From the NCBI GenBank assembly GCA_015501595.1, contig JADNRX010000186.1, positions 42,324 through 106,323 of the forward strand: 64,000 nt of DNA, read 5' to 3'. The notes under the pieces are model-generated. The model ran no database searches and was not told where the DNA came from. It saw nothing but the letters and a program-made list of their open reading frames with translations. This document shows positions 44,385 to 55,799 of the stretch, in pieces (positions within the stretch are counted from its first letter, which is position 1; every line of letters begins with the position of its first letter). The position numbers and the translations under genes were made by a program. The stretch comes from Hymenopellis radicata. Its lineage: Eukaryota > Basidiomycota > Agaricomycetes > Agaricales > Physalacriaceae.

Positions 44385-45135
44385 TTGGCCAGTGGTCATC
44401 GTCGATGGGCCGTCGAAGATGCATCTTGGCTTGACGGCGACGACGAAGAAGCGCCTGATGGTGAGCGCGAGGAAGACGCCGAAGAGTCTGTCAATGATGG
44501 AGAATCCGAAGTAGGCGAGTCCGGCAGGGATGGCAATGATATGGATGACGAGGAGGGAGAGACATCGGCTGTAGAAGAGTTGGAGGATGTCGAAATGGGA
44601 ATTTTAGACGCACCAGTTGACGAAACGGCGCTACCTACCTACCACAACAACACCTCGATCTACCACTGCGGCCGCGGTAACGGCGACATCTACATCCGTA
44701 GCAGTCCTTTCACTCCCGCCAAATCCTCCACCAAATGCGATCCAACCTTTACCGACTCCGGCAGTCGTTCCCCAAGTGATCCAGCTGGCGGGTACAGCGG
44801 TGATGAACAGTGGCAGACCTTCGCAGGCATTGAAACGGAAGACAGTCGCGGATATTCTTGGCGAATGCGTATGTGGCGTGAAGGTGGCAGAGGAGGAGAG
44901 AGCAAGTGCGACCAAATGTACGCGAGCTGGATGTGAGACGGGTTGGGTAAGTATCATCTACGCGTTAAATGATGGTCTTGCTTACCAGAAGGAAGTTCCA
45001 TACGACCTGTATAGGCATGGATTTTATTCCACAGCGTTGGACATGCGACGGCTGTGGAACAAGAGGTGGAAAGCGCCGCAGATGATGGCGCGGGGAAGAA
45101 GTGGGGTCAGGGGTCCATACCAATATGGTAAATAA
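44385..45135 (+). CDS. Acidic protein with zinc-finger-like C terminus, possibly transposon-derived
   Basis: The 5' frame (44385 on) is very acidic (DGDDEEAPDGEREEDAEE). The reading must then move to a second frame by about 44660, where a Thr/Pro linker leads to ADILGECVCGVKVAEEE and KCTRAGCETGW: C-x-C then C-x4-C spacing like half of a PHD-type finger, seen in many transposon-associated basidiomycete proteins. A short intron (about 44946-44990) precedes a tail with YDLYRHGFYST. The frame change is either an unseen intron or a lesion. The gene is flanked by two similar 40-base segments with ggtaggtagggtc near 44142 and 45167, which suggests a mobile or duplicated unit. Function unknown. Confidence 0.4.
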
Positions 45136-45444
45136 CGCATCACGTGCTACATATGACGTCATAGAGGTAGGTAGGGTCTACGCCGACCTCTCAAAAAAAT
45201 TAAACAGCCCTGTGTACGAAATTTTAATTTTGGAACCCCCTTGGCTCACTCGGGACGACGACGACGATAGCGCATCCGCATCCGTTTACGTTCTCGACAT
45301 CCGTCCCGTGAGGAGCCTTGTTTCGTCTAGTCAGGCAGTCACTAATCATCGTCCCCCCTTTGGGTAACAGCAGACTCGCGCGAACGTAGACGACGACAGT
45401 GCTGGTTCGGTGCACCGCGCTCCTCTCTCGGTACGCCATCGCGC

Positions 45445-48400
45445 ATGCGCCCTATATTGACTTTTCATGACTTCGCCCCCAAGCTCTCTTCCTCCGACGC
45501 TGAAGATTGCATCCTCGCCGGGAAAGTGAGTCAGTTGTGCTCGGCGCTCTAACATGACCTATTCACGCGTCTTCTTTCAGAATTCGCCATCGCCTCCAGA
45601 GCGCTACCCGTTAGAACGTGCTGAAGACGTGAGTAAGTGTTAAAGGCCCGGAGGACACATATTGACTCTCGTATATTCTCAGAACTCTGCCGCCTGCCCG
45701 ACAGAACTCACAGTTCCAATCCTCGAAGGCGACGTAAGCCTGTGGTATTTGAAACGGTAAACACGTATTGACTTTTCCCCCCCTCTTAGAATCGTCTCCC
45801 CCACGTCCCTGAGTCCCTAAGGTTCGACAACGACGAATCCTTCGTGGTGAGTACTGTGTGAATCTATGTTCGCCGTACTACTACTAGTATCTGATATCTG
45901 CTAGCACTTCGACAGCCGCTGCACTTCTGAGATCACCAGAGACGACGACGACTTCTCAGATCTCTTCACCACCCTCAAGCCCAAGCCCACTGCGTTGGAG
46001 CCGTTACCCCCGTGCATCGCCGCTCCTCCACGCACCGTTACCGCTCCCAGCTTAGACGCCTTGCAAGGCCGAGTCCGCGCCAGAATTCGACAACGGCCAA
46101 AAGCTCTATCCTCGAAATATCGACCGAGTGAGCTCTTTCGCCCCGTCCTGTACGAAATTGCAGAGCCCCCCCATCACATGCCCCCCTCAAAGTCGAAGAA
46201 GGCCTCCCAGCCCGTCCCCCCAGCGCCTCCCACGATGCGTACTCGGGACATGTACGAAACCCCAGCAAATTCCCGTCAACATGCTGATCTCTCCGACGAC
46301 GACGCTCCCCCACCCGCGAGCCCTTACAAGCTCACACTTAGCGAAAGCCGTCAGCTTGCTGCAACGCCATCGAACTTCCAGCGTGCCCTCGCTCTGCAAC
46401 AGCCTGAGCAGCTCATCATCTCAACCATGCATGATGATAGTATATATGTGCGCTCCCCTCAAGCCCCACCACTCATGTTTGGTACCCCCTGTGCTCGTGC
46501 TCCCGTGATGACCGTCTTTGACCCGCCGGCTGTTGTCGCTGCCAGTCCGCACCTGGGCTGTCCTCGTGATGATGATGCCATGGATGTAGATGGTGACGGT
46601 GACGGTGATCCTGGGGCTCGCGATGAAGACACCGAAGAAGAAGAGTTGGGGATGGAGAAGGCCTCTCTTCTCCCATCCGCGATGCTGTTGCGCGACGAGC
46701 CGTGCCTCGTAAGGCACCGAAGTGCCCATGCACTCTCCTGGCCCATGACTCGTTCGCCGTCGACCCGCCAAGTCTTAAGGACTTGGATCTTCCCCTCGAC
46801 GAGCTCCGCGAAACACTCTACAACCGTCGTCGCGCACAACATTCCGGCCTTACCAAGGATCATATAATCCTCCCCGACTTATCTAGTGCGTTGATAGAAT
46901 TCAGGGCTGACCCGGATATGAAGGTGTACTACAGCCACAACAAGGTGATCAATCTGTAAGTCGCTGTTCATTTTCATTTTCTTGCCCTCATGTGATTAAT
47001 TCGTCTTCATGCATTTAGGGCGGACAAGAAGACTTACGGAGCCAAAGAGGTCCAAGATCTAATGATTAAGTATGGCCTTCAGCGAGGCAAGAACAAGACG
47101 GTCAACTGTGATATGTTGAAGGAGCTGGCATATAAAACACCTATGGAATGGGCACAAAAGTATGCACCTGTCGCCATGTTAGACTAGATATGCATTGTAT
47201 GTTCACATCTGTTTCAAGACTCCCAACTGTTGTCCTCAGCCCCATTCCACACAAACGCAGGGCTGGCGCTCCAAGGCAAAAGAAATTCAATGCCCATGAG
47301 GCAAGGGTTGAGGAAGCTGCGCTGGCCCATGCAGCGAAAATTGCGAAAGCATCTAAGAAACCTCGCCCTTCCGGAAAGCTGTTAGAGCGACGCACAGACG
47401 CGCAAATACAAAAGTTCTCCGAACAGGTATGATGAGTTCAATATTCCTCTCTCTCTCCCATGTCTTATTCCATTGACTTAGGCCGCAGAAATCAGTGCAA
47501 GCTTCGGAGATTTTGATCCAAACATCGAACTGCACGATGGCCTGCTGCCTGCGATTGATGTGCGTTCGATCACCTTGAACCGTCGAATTATACTCACCTT
47601 TGACGCAGACAGTCGCTCTAGCTGAAAAGGAGCGCGCGCAGCGCAACATTGACCAACTCCAGCGACGGCTTGACCAGCTCACACATGTGGTGGAAGCCGG
47701 CATGGGCGAAGTTCTTCGCCGCCTCGGCCTCGGTGCAGGCAATACGCCTGATTTGGGTATCGTTGGCTACAAACCGTTGGTTCAGAATTCATCCCAGGAC
47801 GACGTACTACACACAACTGCTGGCCCGCCTCTACAACCTGACCTGGTCCACGATGAGCAGATTCAGTACGCATCTCCAATGAGGTGCCAGAAAGAATTGA
47901 CGCCTCAGCTTTTGTCGGCTGCCTTGCATAACGAGTACAGTTCGATGCCGCTTCCTGAAGAGTCAAGCCACTTGGGGAACAAGCGTAGGCGCACGCCCGA
48001 CGCTGCTAACGATGAGGCTCCTCCCCCGAAGAAGAGAAAATCTCGAGCCAAAGTGGACGTCGTGGTCGAGACCGTGGATGGTCGTATCCGAATTGCTAAA
48101 GACAAAGTTCCTGCTCCCCAAGTGGCTTTTTCAAGCTATGCGACATCACCTTTCTTCTGCAATGCTGGGATCCGAGCCTTCCGCAGTTCAATCCCGATGC
48201 GAATTGGAGGGAGAACGTATATGTTGAGGACGAACATGGAGTCAAGCATGTTGTTCCCGGAAAGGAGCTTTCAGCTATGTACTCAGGCAACAAGTTGCAG
48301 CGACTTGAAGGGGGCAGAACGATTTGGAGTGAATGTAAACAAGACTTCAGTCGTGCCAAGGTGAGTTCTCCGTTCCAAAAATTTTGACACTGTTAAGCAT

Positions 48401-48665
48401 GTCCGTCTAGCGCTTCATGGAGTACTATATGGCGCAGAATGATGAGAAGAGGCAATCTCTCGAAAACGAAGGTGTATTCACTCAAGTTCTCGACTTCCTC
48501 AACAAGCAGACGAAGGATGAGATCTCTGTCAACGAAATCAAGGCATTTTGGCAAGACGACTACGCAACGCTCTTTCTTGTGAAGGGAAAGAAAGAGCTCT
48601 TGGTCGATGATGCGGCGATTCGGAAGCGGCACAAACAGCTCCTGATGGAAAGGAATGAGAAATAG
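45445..48665 (+). CDS. Large unknown multi-exon gene with a chain of tiny N-terminal exons
   Basis: The ATG at 45445 (MRPILTFHDFAPKL) opens a series of very short phase-0 exons of 48-57 bases; three of the segments begin with Asn (NSPSPPERYP, NSACPTELTV, NRLPHVPESL). A long exon from about 45905 follows, Pro-rich then acidic (DVDGDGDGDP). The frame has to change near 46690, after which reading continues (LKDLDLPLDELRETLYNRR, YYSHNKVINLADKKTYGAKE) through several introns. Further on are a coiled coil (EKERAQRNIDQLQRRLDQL, about 47640), a nuclear-localisation-like PPPKKRKSRAK, and a final exon from about 48411 (RFMEYYMAQNDEKRQ ... KRHKQLLMERNEK). About 900 residues in all. A second difficult junction lies near 48100. 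I do not recognise it; it might be a nuclear or transposon-linked protein. Confidence 0.45.
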
Positions 48666-49602
48666 GATAGGTTTGACCTACTAGTAATATTGCACTGTCT
48701 ACTCACACGTCCATTTGAAACGCAACAATGTATGTCATGGAACTTGTATTTGAGGCGGTAGCTCAATATCGAATATTTATTTTGCATTCCGCCTCTTCAG
48801 ATACCCGAGCGCTTCAGTTGAACGGCAGGCCCAAGCAATAAGCGCTTAAGCTCTATCAAGAGATGTCATGCATCAGCGATATGACCGCAGGAATCAAGAG
48901 AGTACTCCGATCACGTCGATCAAAATGCGGACTTGCCTTCCACCCTCGTCAGCAACTCGGAGACGACTCTTAGACAAGGACGACGCGTTATCTCCATCTC
49001 CGCTTGGAAACAAGTTCTGTTCTGGACAGCCCAATCGCGCGACTTGGACGAATTCGAAATTCGATTCGAAGACCTGAAGTTGGACAGCGAGGATCTGTTC
49101 ACTGCAGAGGCTGTTAGTCTGGTTAAAAGGTGCGTGTTACGAGCACTTCTTATGTTTGATTTTGACGTAGTTTCAAGGCGGAGTTCGGACGACGCGACAT
49201 TGGAACTTGCACAGCGATTAGTGTTCTCGCTGGAGGTGCACAATTCCTAATCATTTCTACTGTCTTGCTCATCCTTTGCAGATCGGATTAACCTCACTTC
49301 GTTTGGTATGTGTGTCTTCCTTTCCCTAGCGTTCCTACACGCTTCCAGAATAACGCGACCCTCAATCCACTGTGCAGGTCTTATTCGAGCGCCGTATTTG
49401 CCCTCATTTCTGCTCTGAACTTTCTTGCCTTTCGAGTTGATTTCCAGTCTCGCTTGGGCTTACTCTGCTTCGATATATTTATATTCTCTTAGAAATTTCA
49501 TTTTGACGCGTTCAGGGAACCTCAACGCTACATGCGCAGCCTCCCGCCACACTGCTGAACCGCCTGCTTCAAGGACAAATCGTGTCACCAGACGTGCGAC
49601 TG
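48666..49602. other. Spacer with a possible exon, no firm gene
   Basis: A plus-strand frame at 48933-49130 (WKQVLFWTAQSRDLDEFEIR ... AVSLVKR, then a gtgcgt donor) looks moderately coding and might be an exon of an unrecognised gene or gene fragment. Nothing else is supported. Confidence 0.3.
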
Positions 49603-51545
49603 TTACTTAACACAAACGCGCAAGCGCATCGGCCGCCACGCGGCCTCAAGGACGTCCACCTGGATGATTGTCTTTGATATCAAGCGATGTTCCGTCTTGG
49701 CTTCACGAATAACCACAACGTCGCCGTCCCTGTGGTTCCGGTGTCAGTAATATCCCAACAGTTTCTGCAAACAGTCAGACGAACCTAATAGTGCCCTTCA
49801 ACAGCTTTTGGGCCAAAGGGAACAGTAGATCGGTGCGGACGACGCGAGCAATGGCGCGCGCTCCGTACACTTGCGAGTACCCTTGCTTGGCGAGTAGATT
49901 GCGGGCAGTATCGTCGACGTCCATGACAATCCTACGTCCCTTCAATCGCTCCGCAACGTCCTTCAATCGGAGATCGACGACTTGGAGTATGGATTCCCTC
50001 GAGAGTTTATTGAAGACGAGCGTCGTATCGAGTCGGTTTAGAAGTTCTGGTGGGAAGTAGGACGAGGTACGCTCAAGAACCTCGTCTCTAGCTTCCGGTG
50101 TGACCATCTTCGGTACAGGCAGTCGGTGGGCGAGGATGTCGCTGCCTGAGATCCCTTGTTAGCCTCACCCGTGTTAGCGCAATGGCGGCTACTCACCAAG
50201 GTTGCTTGTAAGGCGGATAATACTAGTAAAGAGCTTTAGATTCATGAGCTGACAGTTTGACAAGTATTCACCTTGAAGTCTACTTTCCGCCCTTGACTGT
50301 CTGTAATGCTACCTTCATCAAGGATTTGAAGTAATATCATGGCGACGTCCTAAAAATACATCAGCAGTGATCTCAAGATAGAGAAAAGCAGGAATGTACC
50401 TTGTGAGCCTTCTCCAGTTCGTCCAGTAAGATAACAGCTGAGAAACAGTCAAGCATGGAAGCGCGTGAACTACTAGCAACTTACCATATGGCTTTCTGCG
50501 GACGGCTTCAGTCAACTGTCCACCCTCTTCGAATCCTACGTAGCCAGGGGCCGCTCCAATGAGTCGCGAAATGGTATGATGACCGCGGTACTCCGACATG
50601 TTGATATTGATGCTAAAAGATCAATGAACGGAGCTGAGTACAAGGGATTAGATCACTTACAGCCCACGTTGTTCGTCGTTGAAGAGGAACCCAGCCAAAG
50701 CTTTGCATAACTCGGTCTGAAATTTTCCAGTGAGGATTTCTCGTGAACTTATGAGAGACGTCAGTCTACCTTGCCTACACCAGTGGGACCCAGAAACAGG
50801 AACGAGGCAACAGGTCTGTTGGGAGCTTGAAGCCCAGCGCGCGAGATGCAGACTGCGTCGCTAACGGCGGCAATAACGTGATCTTGTCCAACCACTTGTT
50901 GTCTCAACTTGACCTCGTCCATCGAAATAGAATGGTCAAATCACAGGAATTCGGATGGTATACAAAATCGCCTACATGAACGAGTTTATCCCGCTCTCCT
51001 TTCAGAAGGTTCTGAACGGGGATGCCAGTGGCCTTGGCGACAACTCTTGAAATGTCGTCTGAGGTGACACGCTCGCGCAGCATCGAAGACTCGCTTTGTA
51101 GCGTCTCAGAATTCTTATCCGCTCTAGCTCTGGAATAGCGGAGAAGCGCAATCGACTAGCCAATTCAAAGTGGCCTTGACGCTGAGCAACTTCCACTTGG
51201 TGTTTCGCTTCCTCCAAACGTCCCTTGAGATCCTTGATGCGGTCCAAGCGCGTCCTTTCTACCTGGAAGGTCAATCTTCCAGTCAAGCGGACGAGACATC
51301 GAGCTCCTTACCTTCTTGCCATATCGCCGTTAACCGCGAAGCCTCGTCGCGTTTTGCAGCGAGGTCAGATTCGACCTTCTGCCTGCGCTCAACGCTGAAT
51401 CGTTCTTCAGACTTTCCAACTCGATCTGAAGAGTCATAATTTCCCGATCAAGTGCTTCGAGCTCGTCGGGCTTGAACTCTTGGGCGAGTCGCAAGGCAGA
51501 CACTGCCTCGTCAATCGATCAATTGCTTTGTCGGGCAGAAGTACA
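49603..51545 (-). pseudogene. HSP78/ClpB disaggregase, 3' part only
   Basis: Minus-strand exons encode the second half of a ClpB-type chaperone (mitochondrial HSP78 class): the end of NBD1 (AIDRLTR...AVSALRLAQEFKPDELEAL), the coiled-coil middle domain (ERRQKVESDLAAKRDEASRL ... RLEEAKHQVEVAQRQG), the link ISRVVAKATGIPVQNLLKGE, NBD2 with Walker [11 protein letters not shown] (about 50770), [20 protein letters not shown], Walker [11 protein letters not shown] (about 50420) and the C-terminal ELLNRLDTTLVF ... GARAIARVVRTDLL, ending at 49603. Normal proteins have an N-terminal NBD1 with its own Walker motifs; it is absent, and instead another C-terminal segment is joined upstream. There is also a frame problem near 51100. 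The gene is therefore a rearranged fragment, though NBD2 itself looks well kept. Confidence 0.8.
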
Positions 51546-52010
51546 TCGGTGCGGACGACGCGAGCAATGGCGCGCACCCTTGCTTGGCGAGTAGATTGCA
51601 GGCAGTATCGTCGACGCCCATGACAATCCTGTGTCCCTTCAATCGCTCCGCAACGTCCTTCAACCAGAGATCGACGACTTGGAGTATGGATTCCCTCAAG
51701 GGCGTATTGAAGACGAGCATCGTATCGAGTCGGTTCAGAAATTCTGGTGGGAAGTAGGACGAGGTACGTTTGAGAACCTCTTCGGTACAGGCAGTCGGTG
51801 GGCGAGGATGTCGCTGCCTGAGATCCCTTGTTAGTCTCACCCGTGTTAGCGCAATGGCGGCTACTCACCAAGGTTGCTTGTAACGCGGATAATACTACTA
51901 AAGAGCTTTAGATTCATGGGCTGGCAGTTTGACAAGTATTCACCTTGAAGTCTACTTTCCGCCCTTGACTGTCTGTAATGCTACCTTCATCAAGGCCGGC
52001 GACCATATCC
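51546..52010 (-). pseudogene. Duplicated HSP78 C-terminal segment fused upstream of the main copy
   Basis: Bases about 51546-52010 repeat 49800-50310 in the same orientation: [16 protein letters not shown] at the upstream side, the same short introns, then FLNRLDTMLVF...LVVDLWLKDVAERLKGHR. It has lost a codon block (the segment after HRLPVP is shortened) and several residues conserved in the other copy. At about 51545 it passes directly into the AIDRL block of the main copy, and at about 51995 its upstream neighbour is unrelated sequence. This is a tandem partial duplication that replaced NBD1. Confidence 0.8.
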
Positions 52011-52149
52011 GCCAGTTCCTCAGGATCCTCATCCTTCCCTGGTATAGTGAACGGCTGTATGTGGATAGGCACGTACGTGCTACTCGACGACGGCGGGCGC
52101 TAGTAGTCACCAGAATATGCGGGACATTGCTCGCTAGCCTAAGCCAAGG

Positions 52150-52789
52150 AGCCATCTGCTCAAAATCGGCCTATCGATGTGTTTAGTTAAGCAATGTAAA
52201 CGGAGAGAAAGGAACATACCGTCAGGACAGCTCGACGAATTTTCGCTACTTATTTTGCCGACGTCCCGCTGGATGTATCGCGCCGCCGTGGAATTGCCGG
52301 GGCGAGAGCAGGCGGGTGTATCGTGAAGAAAGCCGCTTCAGCAAGCACCATACCTGGCATACGAGTTGACAATGTTGGCGTTGTCCAGGAAGTGTCCAAG
52401 CCCATATGTATGATATGAATTCCAATATTCGGATGTTCGGGCAGCAAAGAGGACTACGCGCCAGCGAAGAGGCGCCTAGCCCGTAGTATCGTATAAGCTC
52501 ACAGCGACAGCAGCGCGACGCAGTTGCCGGAAGCGGATAACCTGGAGCAATGCTGAGCGAGGGCCCGCCTCTGCGGGCGGAGGCGGCGGCGGTGGCAGCG
52601 GCAGGCGGCGCATATATATCCTGATGATAACAAGATGGGCGTTCAAGTACATACAAGATACAAGTTGAAGATCAAGTCGGGAAGACGAAGTGCCACATGG
52701 TAAGACGAGATGCCACATGGCAAAGACAAGATCGGGAAACAATGATTTTTTTGCCTTTCCTTTCCACGCGCTGCTGGGATCTTACCACG
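52150..52789. other. Spacer with a low-complexity ggcggcggc stretch
   Basis: No supported gene. A GC-rich simple stretch lies at about 52565-52610, and two 11-base direct copies of agatgccacat-like sequence (52690-52718) precede the next gene. The minus-strand frames here are low-complexity shadows. Confidence 0.35.
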
Positions 52790-54153
52790 ATGGCTTCAGC
52801 ACCAAAACCTGCAGTCAATTCAGCATTTTGGAACGACAAATTATTCCACAATGCTGCTTTCCAAAAATTCTATCATCTTCTTCACGGTGCTCCTCGGGAA
52901 CTTTACGATATCATCTACCATCTCACTTGGGGTGTACTCGATGAGTGTCAGCGCTTAGACGTTTACGGGGATGGGCAGTATTCTGCACTCCTTTACTCGA
53001 TTGCGCGCGCCATGTGCAGGCCATTGATCGCGAAAGGGCTTTGTCCGGAGCAGGTCAGTTTCTTATGCGCCATCGTTGACGAGCATTCATCATATGGACA
53101 CAGGTGGCTACGTTCATGCGGGATGTCTCGGATGCTGAGGCTAGATATTCGGTGAAATATGCGCCGGAAGTGGGAGTTGCTTCGACCAATGACGCGGACA
53201 GCATCCGTGTTGAACGTTACAAGCCAGGCCATCGTGTGTATACTTTCGCAAACATTGTGGTGTTGGATATAGATCTTGGCTTGTGCCGGGATTTCAGGAC
53301 TGTGCATCCCATTCGTTATCTGATGCTTCTGGACTTGACGTTGCGGTATCATTTCAACGCTGGTGCTGAAATGACTTCTTTCCTCCAATACTTGAACCAT
53401 AAGGATTGCGTGCTGCGCAGGCTACGTCTTATAGCGCTTCCGGTTCTCTGCTATGAGGTTAGCATGTCCAGTAATGGTGATTATTTCGCTAACATTGTTT
53501 AGCATGATCCTGCCAATATATATTGGGACCATCCAGCTTTTAGGCGCGCCATTCGTGGATTCGTGGTCCTGACCACATTCGCTATGACCCATCCGGCATA
53601 TCTAGTTCCGTTTCGGAAGCCTTGTTGGATTAGAGATTTCTACACGAACGACCAGGACGACATAGATGATGAGGAGGGAGAGGACGAACATGACGAAGTG
53701 GATGATGATGAGGATGTTGAGCAGACACAGGGTAATGGCGAAGGGAATGACGAGGCTATTTTTCAAGCACGACAGCGCATCCGGTATACTCAAGAAGCGA
53801 ATCATGGTTGGCGCCGTGCAAAGTGGGTGCTAGAAGATGCGGATTGGGCAAGTGGGGAGATGGCTTTGGTGGAAGATTTGGCGTCATCGACCCTTCGGTC
53901 AATCTTTTTCGTCTACGCCTATGATGAGGACAGTAAAGTTGAAGGTGATTTCAGTCTAGACGAGGTTGCTACGCCCATCAACGGTCGGTTTTCACATTTT
54001 ATTCGGAACGAACAAGGAACATGGGTCCAACGTCAAAACAATTTGATGTTGAGGGCGGATGATGAAGATGAGCCTGATCTGAAGCTGGATGGTATGATGT
54101 TTGCGGAAGACTGTTGGAGTGGGTTGGAGCCAGGTACAAAGACATTGATTTAG
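52790..54153 (+). CDS. Unknown intact protein with acidic loop
   Basis: Three exons (52790-53053, 53104-53457, 53503-54153) give 422 residues. Both introns have canonical borders and the frame is uninterrupted, with a stop at 54151-54153. The sequence begins MASAPKPAVNSAFWNDKLFH and is mostly helical-looking, with aromatic-rich segments (FANIVVLDIDLGLC, FLQYLNHKDCVLRRLRLIAL). An acidic run of Asp/Glu (DDIDDEEGEDEHDEVDDDED) sits near residue 240. No signal peptide, membrane segment or known domain. Possibly one of the orphan families expanded in mushrooms. The gene is isolated between the HSP78 remnant and the hAT fragment. Confidence 0.65.
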
Positions 54154-54964
54154 ATATGTATGGCGTCAGAATGGGTAGAGATGAAGAGAGGCAGTAGAGG
54201 AACTATTAGGGAATTATAAGTGATGTCAGAGCTGAACGTTGATCACCCAAACAACTTAACTTGCTTTTGACATCTATGACTGACGACGTCCATCCTCGCT
54301 GGAGCTGCTGCTTGTCGCCGTCGCCATCTTCTGGTACTGCATCCTTGCGCTCTCCGCCATTGTCGTCCCTTAGAAATTGGTATGGATACTGTCCTGCTCA
54401 GAAGGAGTCCGAGTAGTCTAAGACGTATTCCCTTAGATGCCATGTGCGGGAACCTGTCTGTTCTCTGCCGTCTGAGCGCGTGGAAGTACCGCTACCGCAA
54501 CGTTGTAGCTCCCCGCAATACGACCCCCATTCGCTTTCTCTTGACAGATGTCACTGCGGTGTGTGCGTCAAAATTTGCACCGTACACAACTGGGACTCCC
54601 AAATCGTTTTCACCTGCTGTTAGCTGCGAACCGCCGTTGGATTCCCTAGCATGCCTTCCCGCGATGTCGCTCTCACATGCGAGGATTGAAGGCACGGACG
54701 TCGACAGACACCACACGCGTTACTTCGAGATCATGCTGTGTCTATGTTGGCTAGCGTTGCCTTCCCTTCCTGGACTCTGAAGGACATGACTTAGCTTGGA
54801 TCAAAAATTATATATTTTAGTCTATACAGCGGGATCTCAGTCTGGTGGTCCAAACACTGTATGATTGGTTGAGCGTATTGGTATATGGTACGGAGTATGG
54901 TCATAATCTATCAGGAGGAGGCGTAACATCTATGCAGGAGGTTGTGATTGTATTTGGACTTGGC
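54154..54964. other. Spacer with an unexplained open frame
   Basis: A plus-strand frame of 132 codons (54382-54780) is open with no motif; the minus strand has shorter ones. The rest is AT-rich near 54800-54960 with no features. Confidence 0.35.
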
Positions 54965-55135
54965 TAGTGAAATGCACGGGTCGGGTTCGGGTACTCAGCG
55001 CTCAGCACCATACCCGATGCCCGATACCCGGCTTGCCCGAGCCCGAGGTCAAGGGTTCGGGTACCCGCAATATTTGCCCGCGGGTCTGCAAGGGTAGACG
55101 GGCGTACCCGCAACCCGACAACCCGACAACTCAAT
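54965..55135. repeat. cgggta/taccc subterminal repeats of a hAT-type element
   Basis: A dense cluster of cgggt, gggtac and acccg words in both orientations (for example tcgggttcgggtact and acccgacaacccgac) lies 140-300 bases downstream of the hAT transposase stop. This is the typical subterminal repeat region bound by hAT transposases in basidiomycetes. The other end of the element is missing. Confidence 0.65.
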
Positions 55136-55270
55136 AGACTCACTTTGCCGATTCAAAACCATTCATTTGTAGTTGTACATCTACGAGTAGGCCAATGTAT
55201 AACTAAATGTAAGTAGAATGTAAAAAAATCGATCTAAATCAAGCCTGATGTACAGTAAATTGTCCGAGGT

Positions 55271-55751
55271 TCAATTCACTGCATCGTACCCATCTGGCAT
55301 CAAGACATCGCCGTCTTCATCACCGTCCTCCTCGGGTACAGCCTGCAGCGCCGTCACAGCATCAACATCCCGAGGATCGACAAAGTCAAGACGGCTCCAT
55401 GAGCCGAGGCAGATTAATGCGCGAGCCGATTGCGCAGAGAGACGGTTGCCAATATGGGTGATAAGAATACGGCCTCGACTAAAGAGTCGCTCGGTCTCGA
55501 CAGATGTTGCTAAAGACAGGGAACATCAAGATTGGCAAATGATTAGGAGTACAGGAAACTCACGCGGAATCGATAGGTAGTCGCGGGCCATACGTGAAAG
55601 GACAGGGTATTTGTCCTCACCCTCGTACCACCACGCGATGGGATCCTTGGTGTTTTGATGAGGTTCCTCGAGGTAGCGTGCGAGCTCACTCTGAGGAGCG
55701 ATCACCTCAGGCGTGAGGTCCTCGTCACTTGGCGCGGAGAACAGCGCCATA
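55271..55751 (-). pseudogene. hAT transposase, C-terminal dimerisation domain only
   Basis: Minus-strand sequence reads ELARYLEEP, WWYEGEDKYPVLSRMARDYL and, after a short intron (about 55507-55562), SVETERLFSRGRILITHI and LGSWSRLDF, the hallmark of the hAT C-terminal dimerisation domain (Dimer_Tnp_hAT). It ends in an acidic tail with the stop at 55271. Nothing of the catalytic part or the BED zinc finger remains upstream; beyond 55751 the DNA belongs to the MFS remnant. Together with the repeats at 54965-55135 this is the 3' half of a deleted element. Confidence 0.85.
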
Positions 55752-55799
55752 TCTACATAACAACCTCCTGTCAAACGAGCTTTAATAGCGCACTAATAC

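Noticed and set aside
46038..46863. Several minus-strand frames (up to 134 codons) in the unknown multi-exon gene
   Set aside because: The plus-strand exons are joined by canonical introns; the minus frames are low-complexity shadows without splice logic.
52555..52620. GGC-rich stretch as a structured RNA or poly-Gly coding repeat
   Set aside because: It is simple sequence without a supported reading frame or stable paired arms.
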